From Candidatus Aminicenantota bacterium (GTDB taxonomy: Bacteria; Acidobacteriota; Aminicenantia; Aminicenantales; Aminicenantaceae): a stretch of DNA of 64,000 bases. The notes beneath the pieces are model-generated. The model saw nothing but the letters and a program-made list of their open reading frames with translations, was not told where the DNA came from and ran no database searches. Below are positions 19,564 through 28,865 of the stretch, one piece after another (within the stretch, counting starts at the first letter, position 1; the number at the start of each line of letters is the position of its first letter). The DNA lies in assembly GCA_020348385.1 (NCBI GenBank), contig CP070750.1, forward strand, positions 1,669,615 through 1,733,614. The letters are read 5' to 3'. Position numbers and translations under genes: made by a program.

Positions 19564-19592
19564 TTGACTTTGTCCTGATCGGAGACTACACT
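19564..19592 (+). promoter_or_regulatory. sigma-70-like promoter of the DUF2085 gene cluster
   Basis: TTGACT (19564-19569), 17-nt spacer, TACACT (19587-19592), about 45 nt ahead of the ATG at 19637. It is back to back with the promoter of the divergent TPR protein. Confidence 0.5.
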
Positions 19593-19636
19593 GTTTTTTC
19601 TTTTTTTGTAGGATTTTGTTATTCTCGTGTCATAAC

Positions 19637-20119
19637 ATGACAGCAAAAACCAAGATCGTCCTTATTTATGCCTTCACCTTGGTCGGGATCATCTCATGGA
19701 TCGCCGCAATTTTTTGTGCTCCTTACTTTAAAAGCCAATCCTCACCTATAGCGGGATTCCTTTATGCGGTGTATTCGCCTACCTGCCACCAAATCCCCTC
19801 ACGTTGTTTTTACGCTTTCGGGTATCCTACTGCAGTGTGTGCCCGTTGTTTAGGGATATACCTAGGATTTCTTCTAGGGACCTTGATTTTTCCTTTTGTG
19901 AAGGGATTTTCGATGCCAACAATGCCAAAGGCCAAAATTTTCATTTCGCTATTCTTGCCTATTGTAACTGATACAGCAGCAAATATTTTGGGATTATGGA
20001 CAAGCACAGATTGGGTGCGCTTTATCACAGGTGTTCTCTGGGGCCTCATTCTCCCTTTTTATTTTTTTGCGGGTTTGGCGGATTTTTTCCTCCACAAAAG
20101 AAAAAAGCTTTCCCCGTAG
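19637..20119 (+). CDS. DUF2085 membrane protein
   Basis: About 160 residues with four hydrophobic segments. The cysteine motifs 'SPTCHQIPSRCFYAFG' and 'VCARCLGIYLGF' are the hallmark of DUF2085, a family of small integral membrane proteins of unknown function with conserved CHQ...CARC; metal binding is plausible but unproven. ATG 19637 is preferred over the in-frame TTG at 19616. It leads a plus-strand trio with another membrane protein and a lipid kinase, which hints at membrane-lipid metabolism. Confidence 0.8.
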   Translation: MTAKTKIVLIYAFTLVGIISWIAAIFCAPYFKSQSSPIAGFLYAVYSPTCHQIPSRCFYAFGYPTAVCARCLGIYLGFLLGTLIFPFVKGFSMPTMPKAKIFISLFLPIVTDTAANILGLWTSTDWVRFITGVLWGLILPFYFFAGLADFFLHKRKKLSP

Positions 20120-20190
20120 ACATCAAATTTATCTTGAAATGGAGATGCAAAAATCTCTAGAATAGGAAAAATGGTCCGATAGGAGACAAC

Positions 20191-20715
20191 ATGAACGATC
20201 AAAGACCTAGAATGTTTGTCCCTGCATTGATCGGAGGCATTACAGCCGGCGTTCTTTCGGGTATCCCTATAGTCAATTGTCTCTGTTGCCTCGGGATTAT
20301 CGGAGGTGGCATATTGGCTGCCTATTTTCTCACCAAGGAATCCTCCGTGACTTTGACAGCGGGCGATGGTGCTATTGTTGGAGTTTTTACAGGAATTATA
20401 GCGGCTTTCGTTGAGGTTTTTGTCGAGATTCCTTTCCGTGCCATGAACGAAAAACTTATACAGGGAATGATAGACAGATTTTCTCAATTTTATGAAGAGA
20501 TGCCATCAGGTTGGGAATCATGGCTGGAGGACGGGGGCATGGAGGGATCTATTGTCTGGACTATCCTCGGTTTGGTGGTATCGGCTGTCATTTTTTCGGC
20601 CCTGGGTGCCCTAGGCGGCATTATCGGAATTTCCTTATTCGCGAAAAAAAAGGCCGTTCAGAAAACCGAAGGAGTTGGGAATGCCCCTGAAGACACAAGT
20701 GATCGTCAACCCTGA
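20191..20715 (+). CDS. hypothetical integral membrane protein
   Basis: The 174-residue protein has about four glycine-rich hydrophobic segments (residues 10-30, 32-47, 56-78 and 122-150), joined by a hydrophilic loop 'GMIDRFSQFYEEMPSGWESWLED'. I cannot name a family with confidence; it resembles small DUF membrane proteins found in many uncultured bacteria. A GGAGA ribosome site precedes the ATG. Its 3' end overlaps the lipid kinase start by 35 nt, implying translational coupling. Confidence 0.65.
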   Translation: MNDQRPRMFVPALIGGITAGVLSGIPIVNCLCCLGIIGGGILAAYFLTKESSVTLTAGDGAIVGVFTGIIAAFVEVFVEIPFRAMNEKLIQGMIDRFSQFYEEMPSGWESWLEDGGMEGSIVWTILGLVVSAVIFSALGALGGIIGISLFAKKKAVQKTEGVGNAPEDTSDRQP

Positions 20716-21616
20716 ATCTAACAAGGGCCGGACACGGAGAAGATGGGCAAAAATCAAAGAGGCCCTGAGTGCGTTTCTCAAAGAATTTAAATACGAGTTC
20801 ACGGAGAAGCCCGCCCAAGCCATCGACATTTCCAGGGCGGCCATACGGGAAGGATCGGAGCTGATCGTCGGCGTCGGAGGAGATGGAACGATCAATGAGA
20901 TCGCCAACGGTTTTTTCGATGGCAGGACCATTATCAATCCCAACACCGTGATGGGAATCGTGCCTTCAGGAACAGGCTGTGATTTCATGCGAAGCCTGCA
21001 TATCCCTTCTAACCTGAAAAAGGCCATGCAAGTGATCACACAAGCGCCCTCACCCTTCATAGATGTCGGGAGAGCGAGCTTTCAGACTCATGCGGGGTCT
21101 GATGAGGAAAGGTATTTTCTGAACGTAGCTGATTTTGGATTTGGGGGCGAGGTTCTGGAACGCATGAATCAGAATCGCGCCAAGAGAAAAGCCGCTTCCT
21201 ACCTAAAAAGTACGTTGGCCACGTTTTTCCACTACAAAAACAAACGAATAAAGCTAAAGGTGGATGGAGAAGAAATCCCTCAAGGAGAATACCTGATCGG
21301 CGCGATATCCAACGGACGAATTTTCGGGAAAGGCATGAAGATTGCCCCGAACGCCCGCTTGGACGACGAGCATTTTGATATCATACTGGTCAAGGGAATG
21401 AAGGTTTGGGAGTTTCTCAGGAATGTATGGAAAATTTATTCGGGCACCCATCTTTCCCACCCAAAAATTTCCTTTATACGCGGAAAAAAGATCGAAGCTT
21501 TACCCGAAGACCCTGATGAAAAGATCCTGATAGAAATCGACGGCGAACAGGTGGGAAAATTGCCTGCCACCTTCGAGATTGTTCCCAGGAGTATATCTGT
21601 TAAGGGATATGTTTGA
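20681..21616 (+). CDS. diacylglycerol/lipid kinase family protein (YegS/BmrU-like)
   Basis: The 311-residue protein starts with 'VIVNPESNKGRTRRRW' and has the nucleotide-binding signature 'VGVGGDGTINEIANGF' plus 'GIVPSGTGCDFMRSL' of the DAGK catalytic fold. Members phosphorylate diacylglycerol, sphingoid bases or related lipids at the membrane using ATP. The C-terminal domain 'KILIEIDGEQVGKLPATFEIVP' is typical. ATG 20681 has GGAG six nt upstream; a TTG six nt earlier is less likely. Confidence 0.9.
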   Translation: MPLKTQVIVNPESNKGRTRRRWAKIKEALSAFLKEFKYEFTEKPAQAIDISRAAIREGSELIVGVGGDGTINEIANGFFDGRTIINPNTVMGIVPSGTGCDFMRSLHIPSNLKKAMQVITQAPSPFIDVGRASFQTHAGSDEERYFLNVADFGFGGEVLERMNQNRAKRKAASYLKSTLATFFHYKNKRIKLKVDGEEIPQGEYLIGAISNGRIFGKGMKIAPNARLDDEHFDIILVKGMKVWEFLRNVWKIYSGTHLSHPKISFIRGKKIEALPEDPDEKILIEIDGEQVGKLPATFEIVPRSISVKGYV

Positions 21617-21629
21617 GAGGGGGAAAGCC

Positions 21630-22226
21630 TTATTTTGTAGATCTCTTTTTATTCTTTTCCCAAAGAGCCTTGTTATCAGTCAGGACATATTTCCCGTTTT
21701 CATCGTAGAAAGCGTAAATTTTTGTGCGTGTTGAAATTCTCGACTTGGGATATGAAGCCATTACTTTTTTGATATAATTTCTCGTCTCCCGGTACGGAGG
21801 GATACCCCCATACCTTTTGATGGCTTCCTGTCCGGCATTGTAGGCAGCGAGAACACGTTGAGTATCTCCGTCATAAAGCTTTATCAGGTCAACGAGATAC
21901 TTGACTCCCCCTTCGATATTCTGTCGGGGATCAAATACATTCATCACTTTGTATTGTTTAGCCGTTATGGGCATGAGCTGCATCAATCCCATGGCCCCCT
22001 TTGACGATATGGCCCACGCGTCGTAGTTGGATTCCGCTTTGATTATGGAATGAACAAGCTCGATAGGGACTCTTAATCTCTGCGCAACATCCACAACGAT
22101 GTCGTCATAGGGTTTTTTGGAACTGGATAGAATATCGGTCTTTCCGGTTGCTGCCAGGGAAAAAACACACAGGAGTATGACAAAAACGTTGAGGATACTG
22201 GAAAAGAGGTTCGTTTTTTTGTGCAT
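21630..22226 (-). CDS. lytic transglycosylase (SLT domain)
   Basis: This 198-residue exported protein cleaves peptidoglycan glycan strands. After a signal peptide comes a goose-lysozyme-like SLT domain with catalytic Glu in 'IIKAESNYDAWAISSKGAMGLMQLMPITA', then 'AAYNAGQEAIKRYGGIPPYRETRNYIKKV'. The tail 'IYAFYDENGKYVLTDN' resembles a short DUF4124-type strand pair. It is the last gene of the long minus-strand run after alaS (35-nt gap), an unrelated function sharing the transcript. Confidence 0.92.
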   Translation of the reverse strand: MHKKTNLFSSILNVFVILLCVFSLAATGKTDILSSSKKPYDDIVVDVAQRLRVPIELVHSIIKAESNYDAWAISSKGAMGLMQLMPITAKQYKVMNVFDPRQNIEGGVKYLVDLIKLYDGDTQRVLAAYNAGQEAIKRYGGIPPYRETRNYIKKVMASYPKSRISTRTKIYAFYDENGKYVLTDNKALWEKNKKRSTK

Positions 22227-22261
22227 ATTTCCTTATATATTGGCAGAAAAAAAAATCTTTA

Positions 22262-24922
22262 TCAATCCTCTTTTGAGGTGATTTTATGGGGGATAATCTC
22301 TTGGAGGATCGAACCGATGCTTTTCAATACGACTGCGATTTGCTCAGGTTTTGTCCCACCGGCTTGAGCAAAGTCTGGCCGTCCTCCTCCCCCACCGCCC
22401 ACCATCGGAGCTACTTTTTTGATAAGGTCATTAGCCTTGATGCGATCGGTTAGGTCTTTTGTCACCGCGATGACGATAAACGCTTTTTTTCCTTCCGATT
22501 CGCCGAGAACGACAATCCCGGAACCCATTTTTTGTTTGAGAGAATCAGCCAATTCCCTCAATTCATTTATAGATAACCCATCCACCTCTTGGGTCAGGAC
22601 AGAAATATTTTGGATTGTTTGAATCTGCTGGGTATCTTTTTGATATCGGATATTGGCCATTTTTTGACGGAGGGCTTTGCTCTCCTTTTCCATATCTTTA
22701 ACAGAAGCCTTCAATCTGCTGATCTGTTCCGGAAGTTCTTTTTTTGGCGAATTCATCATATGGATGATTTCCTGAAGAATGCTCTCCTCTTCCTGGACAT
22801 GCAAAAGAGCTGCTTCGCCCGATAACGCCTCGATCCTGCGCATTCCTGCTGCAATACTTGTCTCTGAGGTAATTTTAAATAATCCGATCTCCCCTGTATT
22901 GTGGACGTGAACTCCCCCACACAGCTCTTTGCTGAAATCACCGACAGTCACCATCCTTACACTTTCGCCATATTTTTCCTCAAAAATGGCAACAGCCCCT
23001 TCCTCTATTCCTTTTTCCATCGTTGTGATCTTGGTTTGAACCGGGATGTTATCTCTAATTTTCTCATTCACCAGTGTTTCGATTTGCCTTAATTCCTGAG
23101 GCTTAACGGGAGCAAAATGAGTAAAGTCAAACCGCAGCCTATCCGGTGATACGAGTGATCCTGCCTGTTTCACGTGATCGCCTAAAATTGCCCTTAGAGA
23201 TGAATGCAGAAGATGCGTGGCTGTGTGATTCTTGCTCAGGGCATTTCTCAGAGGAAGATCGATCACAGCTTCAACCTTATCATGGACTCGGATCTGTCCC
23301 GAAATGACTTTGAGCTTGTGTGCTCTGATTTCTGGAATCGGGAAATAGGTGGAATCGATTACGCCTGAGAAATGAGGATTTTTCAGAATCCCCGAATCTC
23401 CGACTTGGCCTCCCGCTTCCGCATAAAAGGGTGTGACATCGAGAAATATTTCTCCTTGCTCCCCTTCATCCAGTTGTTCTAAAGTTTTGCTCCCCTTAAT
23501 AATGGCAACAACTTCGGCTTCGGTCTTGTCGAGCTCGTATCCCACGTACTCGCTGGGTAGATCTTTGAACTTTTCATAGACCTTTTTTTCTTTTTGGAGG
23601 GCCTCTCCTTTCCAAGCTCTCCGCGCTCTCTGGCGCTGTTTTTCCAACTCTTCCTGGAATCCCTTCTCATCGATGGTCATCTCTTGTTCTTCGGCAAGCT
23701 CTCTAGAAAGGTCGACAGGAAATCCAAAGGTGTCGTAAAGCTTGAATAATTTGTCCCCCGAAAGGACATTCTGGTAGCTACTCCGCGCCTCCTCGATGAA
23801 CTGGTCAAAAGTCTTCAGACCAGAAGTTAAAGTCATCGCAAACCGTCTTTCTTCGGAAAGACAAACTTTGGCAATGTAGTTCGCAGAGGAGAGAAGCTCT
23901 GGGTAGGCATCTTTCATGATGTCAACCACTCCACCCACGAGTTTATACAGGAATGGGTTTTCAATACCCAAGAAATTCCCCTGACGGTAAGCCCTTCGAA
24001 TCAACCTTCTCAAGACATATCCGCGGCCGTCATTAGAGGGCATAATGCCGTCTCCGATTAAAAATGTCACAGCCCGGATATGGTCAGCGATAATACGGAT
24101 GGATGTATCTGTTTTGGAGTCCGAAGGATATTCTTGACGAACCAGATCACACACCATCTCGATCAAGGGAATGAATAAATCGGTATCGTAATTGTTCTTT
24201 TTTCCCTGGAGCACTGTGGCGACTCTTTCCAATCCCATTCCTGTATCGATGGAAGGAGATGGGAGGGACAGGAGTTTGCCTTGTTCCGACTGCTCGTACT
24301 GCATGAAGACCAGATTCCATAATTCCAGAAAACGATCACTTCCCTTTCCTATAAGGTCATAGGGCTCTCCAGCTTCCATCTCCTCGTCCAGGTCATAATG
24401 AATTTCTGAGCATGGCCCGCAGGGCCCTGTGTCTCCCATGGCCCAATAGTTATCCTTTTTCCCGTACCGAAAAATCCTGCTCTCGGCAATCCCGACATGC
24501 TTATTCCATATCTGAAAAGCCTCATCGTCCTCCTGGTATACTGTGACATAAAGCTTCTCCTCGGCCATCTTGAAGCCCTCTGTCACCAATTCCCATGCGT
24601 ATTCAATGGCTTCTTTCTTGAAATAATCCCCGAATGAAAAATTCCCGAGCATCTCGAAAAAGGTGTGATGCTTGTTTGTTTTTCCAACCTGCTCCAAATC
24701 ATTGTGTTTCCCGCTAACCCGCATGCATTTTTGGACAGAGGCCGCCCTCAAATAGCTTCTTTTTTCTAATCCCAGAAACATGTTTTTAAATTGATTCATG
24801 CCCGCATTGGTAAATAGAAGTGTGGGATCGTCCTTAGGTAAAAGCGAGGCGCTTTTGACGGTGCGATGATTTTTATCGGCGAAAAAATCGAGGAAAGTCT
24901 CTCTGATTTCCTGGGCGTGCAT
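22262..24922 (-). CDS. alaS: alanyl-tRNA synthetase
   Basis: The 886-residue class II synthetase charges tRNA-Ala. The N-terminal catalytic core begins 'IRETFLDFFADKNH' and contains 'LFTNAGMNQFKNMFLG'. The editing domain has the zinc-binding HxxxH in 'NHTATHLLHS' and the later 'CGGVHVHNTGEIG'. The C-Ala domain ends with the glycine-rich 'VGGGGGGRPDFAQAGG'. Length and domains are complete. Its start abuts the pilT stop (24922/24923), so the two are co-translated. Confidence 0.98.
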   Translation of the reverse strand: MHAQEIRETFLDFFADKNHRTVKSASLLPKDDPTLLFTNAGMNQFKNMFLGLEKRSYLRAASVQKCMRVSGKHNDLEQVGKTNKHHTFFEMLGNFSFGDYFKKEAIEYAWELVTEGFKMAEEKLYVTVYQEDDEAFQIWNKHVGIAESRIFRYGKKDNYWAMGDTGPCGPCSEIHYDLDEEMEAGEPYDLIGKGSDRFLELWNLVFMQYEQSEQGKLLSLPSPSIDTGMGLERVATVLQGKKNNYDTDLFIPLIEMVCDLVRQEYPSDSKTDTSIRIIADHIRAVTFLIGDGIMPSNDGRGYVLRRLIRRAYRQGNFLGIENPFLYKLVGGVVDIMKDAYPELLSSANYIAKVCLSEERRFAMTLTSGLKTFDQFIEEARSSYQNVLSGDKLFKLYDTFGFPVDLSRELAEEQEMTIDEKGFQEELEKQRQRARRAWKGEALQKEKKVYEKFKDLPSEYVGYELDKTEAEVVAIIKGSKTLEQLDEGEQGEIFLDVTPFYAEAGGQVGDSGILKNPHFSGVIDSTYFPIPEIRAHKLKVISGQIRVHDKVEAVIDLPLRNALSKNHTATHLLHSSLRAILGDHVKQAGSLVSPDRLRFDFTHFAPVKPQELRQIETLVNEKIRDNIPVQTKITTMEKGIEEGAVAIFEEKYGESVRMVTVGDFSKELCGGVHVHNTGEIGLFKITSETSIAAGMRRIEALSGEAALLHVQEEESILQEIIHMMNSPKKELPEQISRLKASVKDMEKESKALRQKMANIRYQKDTQQIQTIQNISVLTQEVDGLSINELRELADSLKQKMGSGIVVLGESEGKKAFIVIAVTKDLTDRIKANDLIKKVAPMVGGGGGGRPDFAQAGGTKPEQIAVVLKSIGSILQEIIPHKITSKED

Positions 24923-26137
24923 TTATGACTTTTTTTTGTCCTCTTTGTCTTCTTTGCTTTCCTTTTCGGCAGTTTCCAGCTCTTCTTCTTCTTCCTTGAC
25001 TTCTTCAGCAGGCCTTTCAATCGTGCTCATCTCACCTTCCATATCCTCGAGAGCCACGTCAAGTGTCGAGCGTATTCCCATGACACGGAGTTTGAAATTG
25101 TCCGGGCTGGAAGAATACCTCAAGCCCTGTTCATAGGAAATATAACCGTCTTTGTACAGTTGATAGATCGATTGGTCAAAGGTCTGCATGCCATACTGGG
25201 AAACGCCTGTAGCGATAGCATCACGGATAAGAAGCGTTTTTTCCCTGTCATTGATACACTCTTGTATGTAGGGAGTGTTGATCATGACTTCACAAGCCGG
25301 CACTCGTCCCTGCCCATCTTTCCTAGGAATAAGCCTCATCGAAATGCAAGCTTTGATGATACTGGCCAATTGAAGCCTGATTTGTCTCTGGTGGTGAGGA
25401 GCGAAGACGGATACGATTCGGTTGATCGTTTCAGGAGCATCCAATGTATGAAGAGTACTCATGACCAAGTGGCCTGTTTCAGAAGCTAAAAGGGCTGTTT
25501 CGATCGTCTCCCTATCCCGCATTTCTCCGACAAGGATAACATCGGGGTCTTCACGGAGAGATGCGCGCAAACCACGGGAAAAATTCATCACGTCAACGCC
25601 CACTTCTCTCTGGCTGATCGTGCTTTTCTTGTCTCTGTGGAGGTACTCGATCGGATCTTCTACGGTGATGATGTTTTCCTTCCTGTGGACGTTGATATGG
25701 TCGATCATTGCTGCAAGAGTCGTTGTTTTTCCCGATCCTGTGGTCCCTGTGACCATGACCAAACCTCTAGGTTCCAGCGCAATTTTTTCAATCACCTCGG
25801 GAAGAAGGAGGTCTCGGATCGTTTTCACTTCTAGGGGGATGATCCTCATGACCAGGGCCACACTTCCCCGCTGGTGGTACACACTTCCTCGGAAACGGCC
25901 AAAACCCGGAAGGCTGTAGGCCAAATCGATGTCTAGGTCACTATTCAACTTTTCTTTTTGGTGCTCATTCAAAACCTGATTGGCCAGCTCAAATGTGTTG
26001 TTTGGGCTGAGCCGAGGAAACTGCGTGAGAGGATGGAGCTTGCCGTGAATACGTATGATGGGATAATTTCCAGCTTTAATATGCAGGTCGGATGCATCGC
26101 TTTCGATTGCGACTTTCAAAAAATCATCGATATCCAT
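24923..26137 (-). CDS. pilT: twitching motility ATPase PilT
   Basis: This 404-residue hexameric cytoplasmic ATPase drives type IV pilus retraction. The N-terminal PAS-like domain ('ASDLHIKAGNYPIIRIHGKL') precedes the ATPase with Walker A 'TGTTGSGKTTTLAAM', the Asp box 'ITVEDPIEYLH', Walker B 'PDVILVGEMRDRETI' and the His box 'GHLVMSTLHT'. A strongly acidic/lysine tail of about 40 residues, rich in Glu and Lys, is added beyond the family's usual end. No other pilus gene is adjacent. A GGGAGGTT ribosome site precedes the ATG. Confidence 0.95.
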   Translation of the reverse strand: MDIDDFLKVAIESDASDLHIKAGNYPIIRIHGKLHPLTQFPRLSPNNTFELANQVLNEHQKEKLNSDLDIDLAYSLPGFGRFRGSVYHQRGSVALVMRIIPLEVKTIRDLLLPEVIEKIALEPRGLVMVTGTTGSGKTTTLAAMIDHINVHRKENIITVEDPIEYLHRDKKSTISQREVGVDVMNFSRGLRASLREDPDVILVGEMRDRETIETALLASETGHLVMSTLHTLDAPETINRIVSVFAPHHQRQIRLQLASIIKACISMRLIPRKDGQGRVPACEVMINTPYIQECINDREKTLLIRDAIATGVSQYGMQTFDQSIYQLYKDGYISYEQGLRYSSSPDNFKLRVMGIRSTLDVALEDMEGEMSTIERPAEEVKEEEEELETAEKESKEDKEDKKKS

Positions 26138-26158
26138 GATAACCTCCCTATCATTTTC

Positions 26159-27085
26159 CTATTTTACGTAGGTGAGCCAGTTGTATTTGTCTTTTCTTTC
26201 TCCGTTTATATAGGCAAAAAATTCTTCCTGGAGCTTTTTTGTGATAGGACCTCTTCCCCCGGAGCCGATGGTTATTTTATCGATCGACCTGATCGGTGTA
26301 ATCTCGGCTGCGGATCCGGTGAAAAAAACCTCTTCTGCGACATACAGCATTTCTCTGGGAATGGTGTCTTCGACGACGGGAATTTCCAGATCTTTTAGAA
26401 GTTGAATGACAGTCGCTCTCGTTATTCCAAGGAGGATGGAAGAGGATAGCGGAGGAGTATGAACAATACCATCATAAACCAAAAAGATGTTTTCTCCACT
26501 CCCCTCACTGACATGGCCCCTCACATTCAGGGCTATTCCCTCCATATAACCTTCTGTCAAGGCTTCCATTTTGATCAACTGGGAATTCATATAGTTTGCT
26601 CCAGATTTTGCTAAAGCTGGAAATGTGTTGGGTGCCATTCTCTGCCAAGAAGAAATCCTTACATCCACCCCTTTTTCCAACGCATCATTTCCCAGGTATT
26701 GTCCCCATTCCCAAACAAGAATAGCACAGTCTACCGGACAAGGAAAAGGATCAACTCCCAATGTGCCATAGCCACGGTATACGATCGGTCTTATGTAACA
26801 GGAAAGAAGGTTATTTGCTTTTACTGTGTCGATCACAGCAGAATTGAATTCCTCTTGAGTATAGGGGATTTCTAATCGGTACATTTTACATGAATTATAA
26901 AGTCTTCTTGTGTGCGCGTGTAGTTGGAGGATTGCGCTCCCTTTAGGAGTGTCATAGGCTCTGAATCCTTCGAATAGGGACGATCCGTAATGAACGACAT
27001 GGGATGCAACATGAACATTGGCTTCATCCCAGGCGATGATCTTTCCGTTCATCCACACTTTTCCATTTTGATTAAATGGACTCAT
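26159..27085 (-). CDS. ilvE: branched-chain amino acid aminotransferase
   Basis: The 308-residue class IV PLP enzyme interconverts Leu, Ile and Val with their 2-oxo acids. It shows 'VWMNGKIIAWDEANVHVASHVVHYGSSLFEGFRAY', the PLP lysine in 'PALAKSGANYMNSQL', and 'VSEGSGENIFLVYDG' followed by 'SILLGITRATVIQL'. Complete at family length. AGGAGT precedes the ATG. It sits between the kinase and pilT on the minus strand. Confidence 0.95.
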   Translation of the reverse strand: MSPFNQNGKVWMNGKIIAWDEANVHVASHVVHYGSSLFEGFRAYDTPKGSAILQLHAHTRRLYNSCKMYRLEIPYTQEEFNSAVIDTVKANNLLSCYIRPIVYRGYGTLGVDPFPCPVDCAILVWEWGQYLGNDALEKGVDVRISSWQRMAPNTFPALAKSGANYMNSQLIKMEALTEGYMEGIALNVRGHVSEGSGENIFLVYDGIVHTPPLSSSILLGITRATVIQLLKDLEIPVVEDTIPREMLYVAEEVFFTGSAAEITPIRSIDKITIGSGGRGPITKKLQEEFFAYINGERKDKYNWLTYVK

Positions 27086-27170
27086 CCATTACTCCTCGTG
27101 CGATTTCTTCATTTTGACATGCGGGGAATTCATCTTATCTCAATTGGTTGAGCAAGTCAATCATCCTACC

Positions 27171-28109
27171 TCAGACAGATTCTCCACAGTAGGGACAAGT
27201 TTTTTCCTTATGGGGAAGAGGCCTCCGGCAATTCCAGCATAGATCGGCCTTTGCTCTTTGGCGTGCTTTAATCCTAGCTCTGATTTCGTCCAGTTCGGAT
27301 TTGGCAGAATCTTTTCCTTTGTAAAGAGCAAGGTCTTTTATAATCCCGTTGGCTTTCTCATACCTGTCTTCAAGTTTTACAGCAAGACATTTCATGATTA
27401 TTTTTTCGATTTCTTTTGGAATCTTGTTGTTTTTGAGCCGAGGAGGAGTGATCTGCCCCTTTTGTGCCTTCTCCAGGATTTTAAAAGGATCCGGGTCAAA
27501 AATAGGAGGCCTTCCAATGAGCATCTCGTAGAAAATACACCCGATGGAATAGATATCCGATCGGAACGTTGCCTTTCCCATAAACTGTTCAGGAGACATA
27601 TAAGGTGGAGACCCGATCCGGGTAGAGGCATACGGAACATTGTTCAGCCAAACGGATGTTCCAAAATCTGTGATTTTTATTTTCCCCTCCTCAGAAAGGA
27701 TGATGTTCGACGGTCTCAAATCGCGGTGGACGATCTTGTTTTTATGGGCATGATTGACAGCGTCAGCAATCTGGATGACGTATTCGGCTGCCGTTTCAAT
27801 ATCGAGAATTTTTTCCTTATCCAGAATTTTTTCCATGGTTTTGCCTCTGATATATTCCATCACCATGAAAAAAACCTTGTTTTCCTTTTCAGCCGCAAGC
27901 ATTCGAACGATGTTTGGGTGATTCAGCGCAGCCTGGAGACGGGGCTCTTTGAGTAGTTTAAAAAGCTCGGTAGACTGTTTATGAGGCACCTTGATGGCCA
28001 CCAATATGTTCAGCCAGGTGTCCTTAGCGAGAAAAACAGATCCAAATCCCCCACTTCCCAGTGAACGGACGATTTCGTACTTCCCGACTTTTTGTCCTTT
28101 AAGAAACAT
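27171..28109 (-). CDS. Ser/Thr protein kinase with C-terminal zinc ribbon
   Basis: The 312-residue Hanks-type kinase has a glycine loop 'LGSGGFGSVF', ATP lysine Lys40 (VAIK), catalytic loop 'HRDLRPSN' (Asp130; the usual lysine is arginine), DFG at 148-150 and 'GSPPYMSPEQ'. There is no transmembrane segment or extracellular sensor; instead the tail has CWNC...CPYC (Cys291, 294, 305, 308), a zinc ribbon. Its start overlaps the end of rsmE by 11 nt, so it is translationally coupled to the hrcA-grpE-dnaK-dnaJ-rsmE run. Substrates unknown. Confidence 0.93.
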   Translation of the reverse strand: MFLKGQKVGKYEIVRSLGSGGFGSVFLAKDTWLNILVAIKVPHKQSTELFKLLKEPRLQAALNHPNIVRMLAAEKENKVFFMVMEYIRGKTMEKILDKEKILDIETAAEYVIQIADAVNHAHKNKIVHRDLRPSNIILSEEGKIKITDFGTSVWLNNVPYASTRIGSPPYMSPEQFMGKATFRSDIYSIGCIFYEMLIGRPPIFDPDPFKILEKAQKGQITPPRLKNNKIPKEIEKIIMKCLAVKLEDRYEKANGIIKDLALYKGKDSAKSELDEIRARIKARQRAKADLCWNCRRPLPHKEKTCPYCGESV

Positions 28110-28854
28110 TTTCGATTTTCCAAAAATGAGAGACCATCGCCAAGCTTATAATGGCCGCGGTTTCAGACCTCAGCGTGAGTGAGCCGAGACTCACAGCGTC
28201 GTAATTGCTATCCATAATATCCTGTTCTTCATTCTCTGTCCAGCCTCCCTCAGGGCCGACCAACAAGATGATAGACTCGGGTATCTGTATCTTCTCTGTT
28301 AAAGGGTACATCAATATTTCTCGGAGAGATTCCCCCCCCCTCTCAGATAGGAAAAGTTTTTTGGCATTTTCTTTTTTATGGATAAATGTTTTCAAACTTA
28401 CCGGTAGCAGTATTTCAGGCACCGTGGAACGCCCGCATTGCTTGGAAGCCTCAATGGCAATGCGTTTCCATCTCTCTATTTTTTTGTCCTGTTTGCCTTC
28501 AATCTTGGCAATGGTCCGATCGCTGATGACAGGGACTAGAGAGTGCGTTCCCAATTCTGTAGCCTTTTGGATTACCAAGTCCATATTCTTGGTTTTCAAC
28601 AAAACCTGGGCAAGTGTGATACGGACTTTTGGCCTTTGCTTTTGCTCTGTTTCGAGGATAATAAGGCGCGTCCTACTTTTTCCGATCTCTTCCACACAAG
28701 CTTTATACTGATTCCCGCTATCATCGAATACCCAAACGTGTTCTCCCGACTTTATCCTGGCAACTTTGCTCAGATGATGATGTTCTTCTCCTTCAAGAAA
28801 AATGGAGGCGGATTCTTGAGGTTTTCCTTTTATATAGAACCTATGCGTCGTCAA
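28099..28854 (-). CDS. rsmE: 16S rRNA m3U1498 methyltransferase RsmE
   Basis: This SPOUT-family enzyme (251 residues) methylates U1498 of 16S rRNA. An N-terminal PUA-like domain ('HHHLSKVARIKSGEHVWVFDDSG') precedes the knotted SAM-binding domain with 'KNMDLVIQKATELGTHSLVPVISDRT', 'EASKQCGRSTVPEI', 'LLVGPEGGWTENEEQD' and 'SLGSLTLRSETAAI'. rsmE often follows dnaJ in bacteria, as here (11-nt gap). A G9 run on the coding strand (28332-28340) encodes part of 'ERGGES'. Confidence 0.96.
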   Translation of the reverse strand: MTTHRFYIKGKPQESASIFLEGEEHHHLSKVARIKSGEHVWVFDDSGNQYKACVEEIGKSRTRLIILETEQKQRPKVRITLAQVLLKTKNMDLVIQKATELGTHSLVPVISDRTIAKIEGKQDKKIERWKRIAIEASKQCGRSTVPEILLPVSLKTFIHKKENAKKLFLSERGGESLREILMYPLTEKIQIPESIILLVGPEGGWTENEEQDIMDSNYDAVSLGSLTLRSETAAIISLAMVSHFWKIENVS

Positions 28855-28865
28855 TACTCGCTCTA

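Noticed and set aside
27258..27956. 232-codon plus-strand ORF
   Set aside because: Antisense to the Ser/Thr kinase, which shows all kinase motifs.
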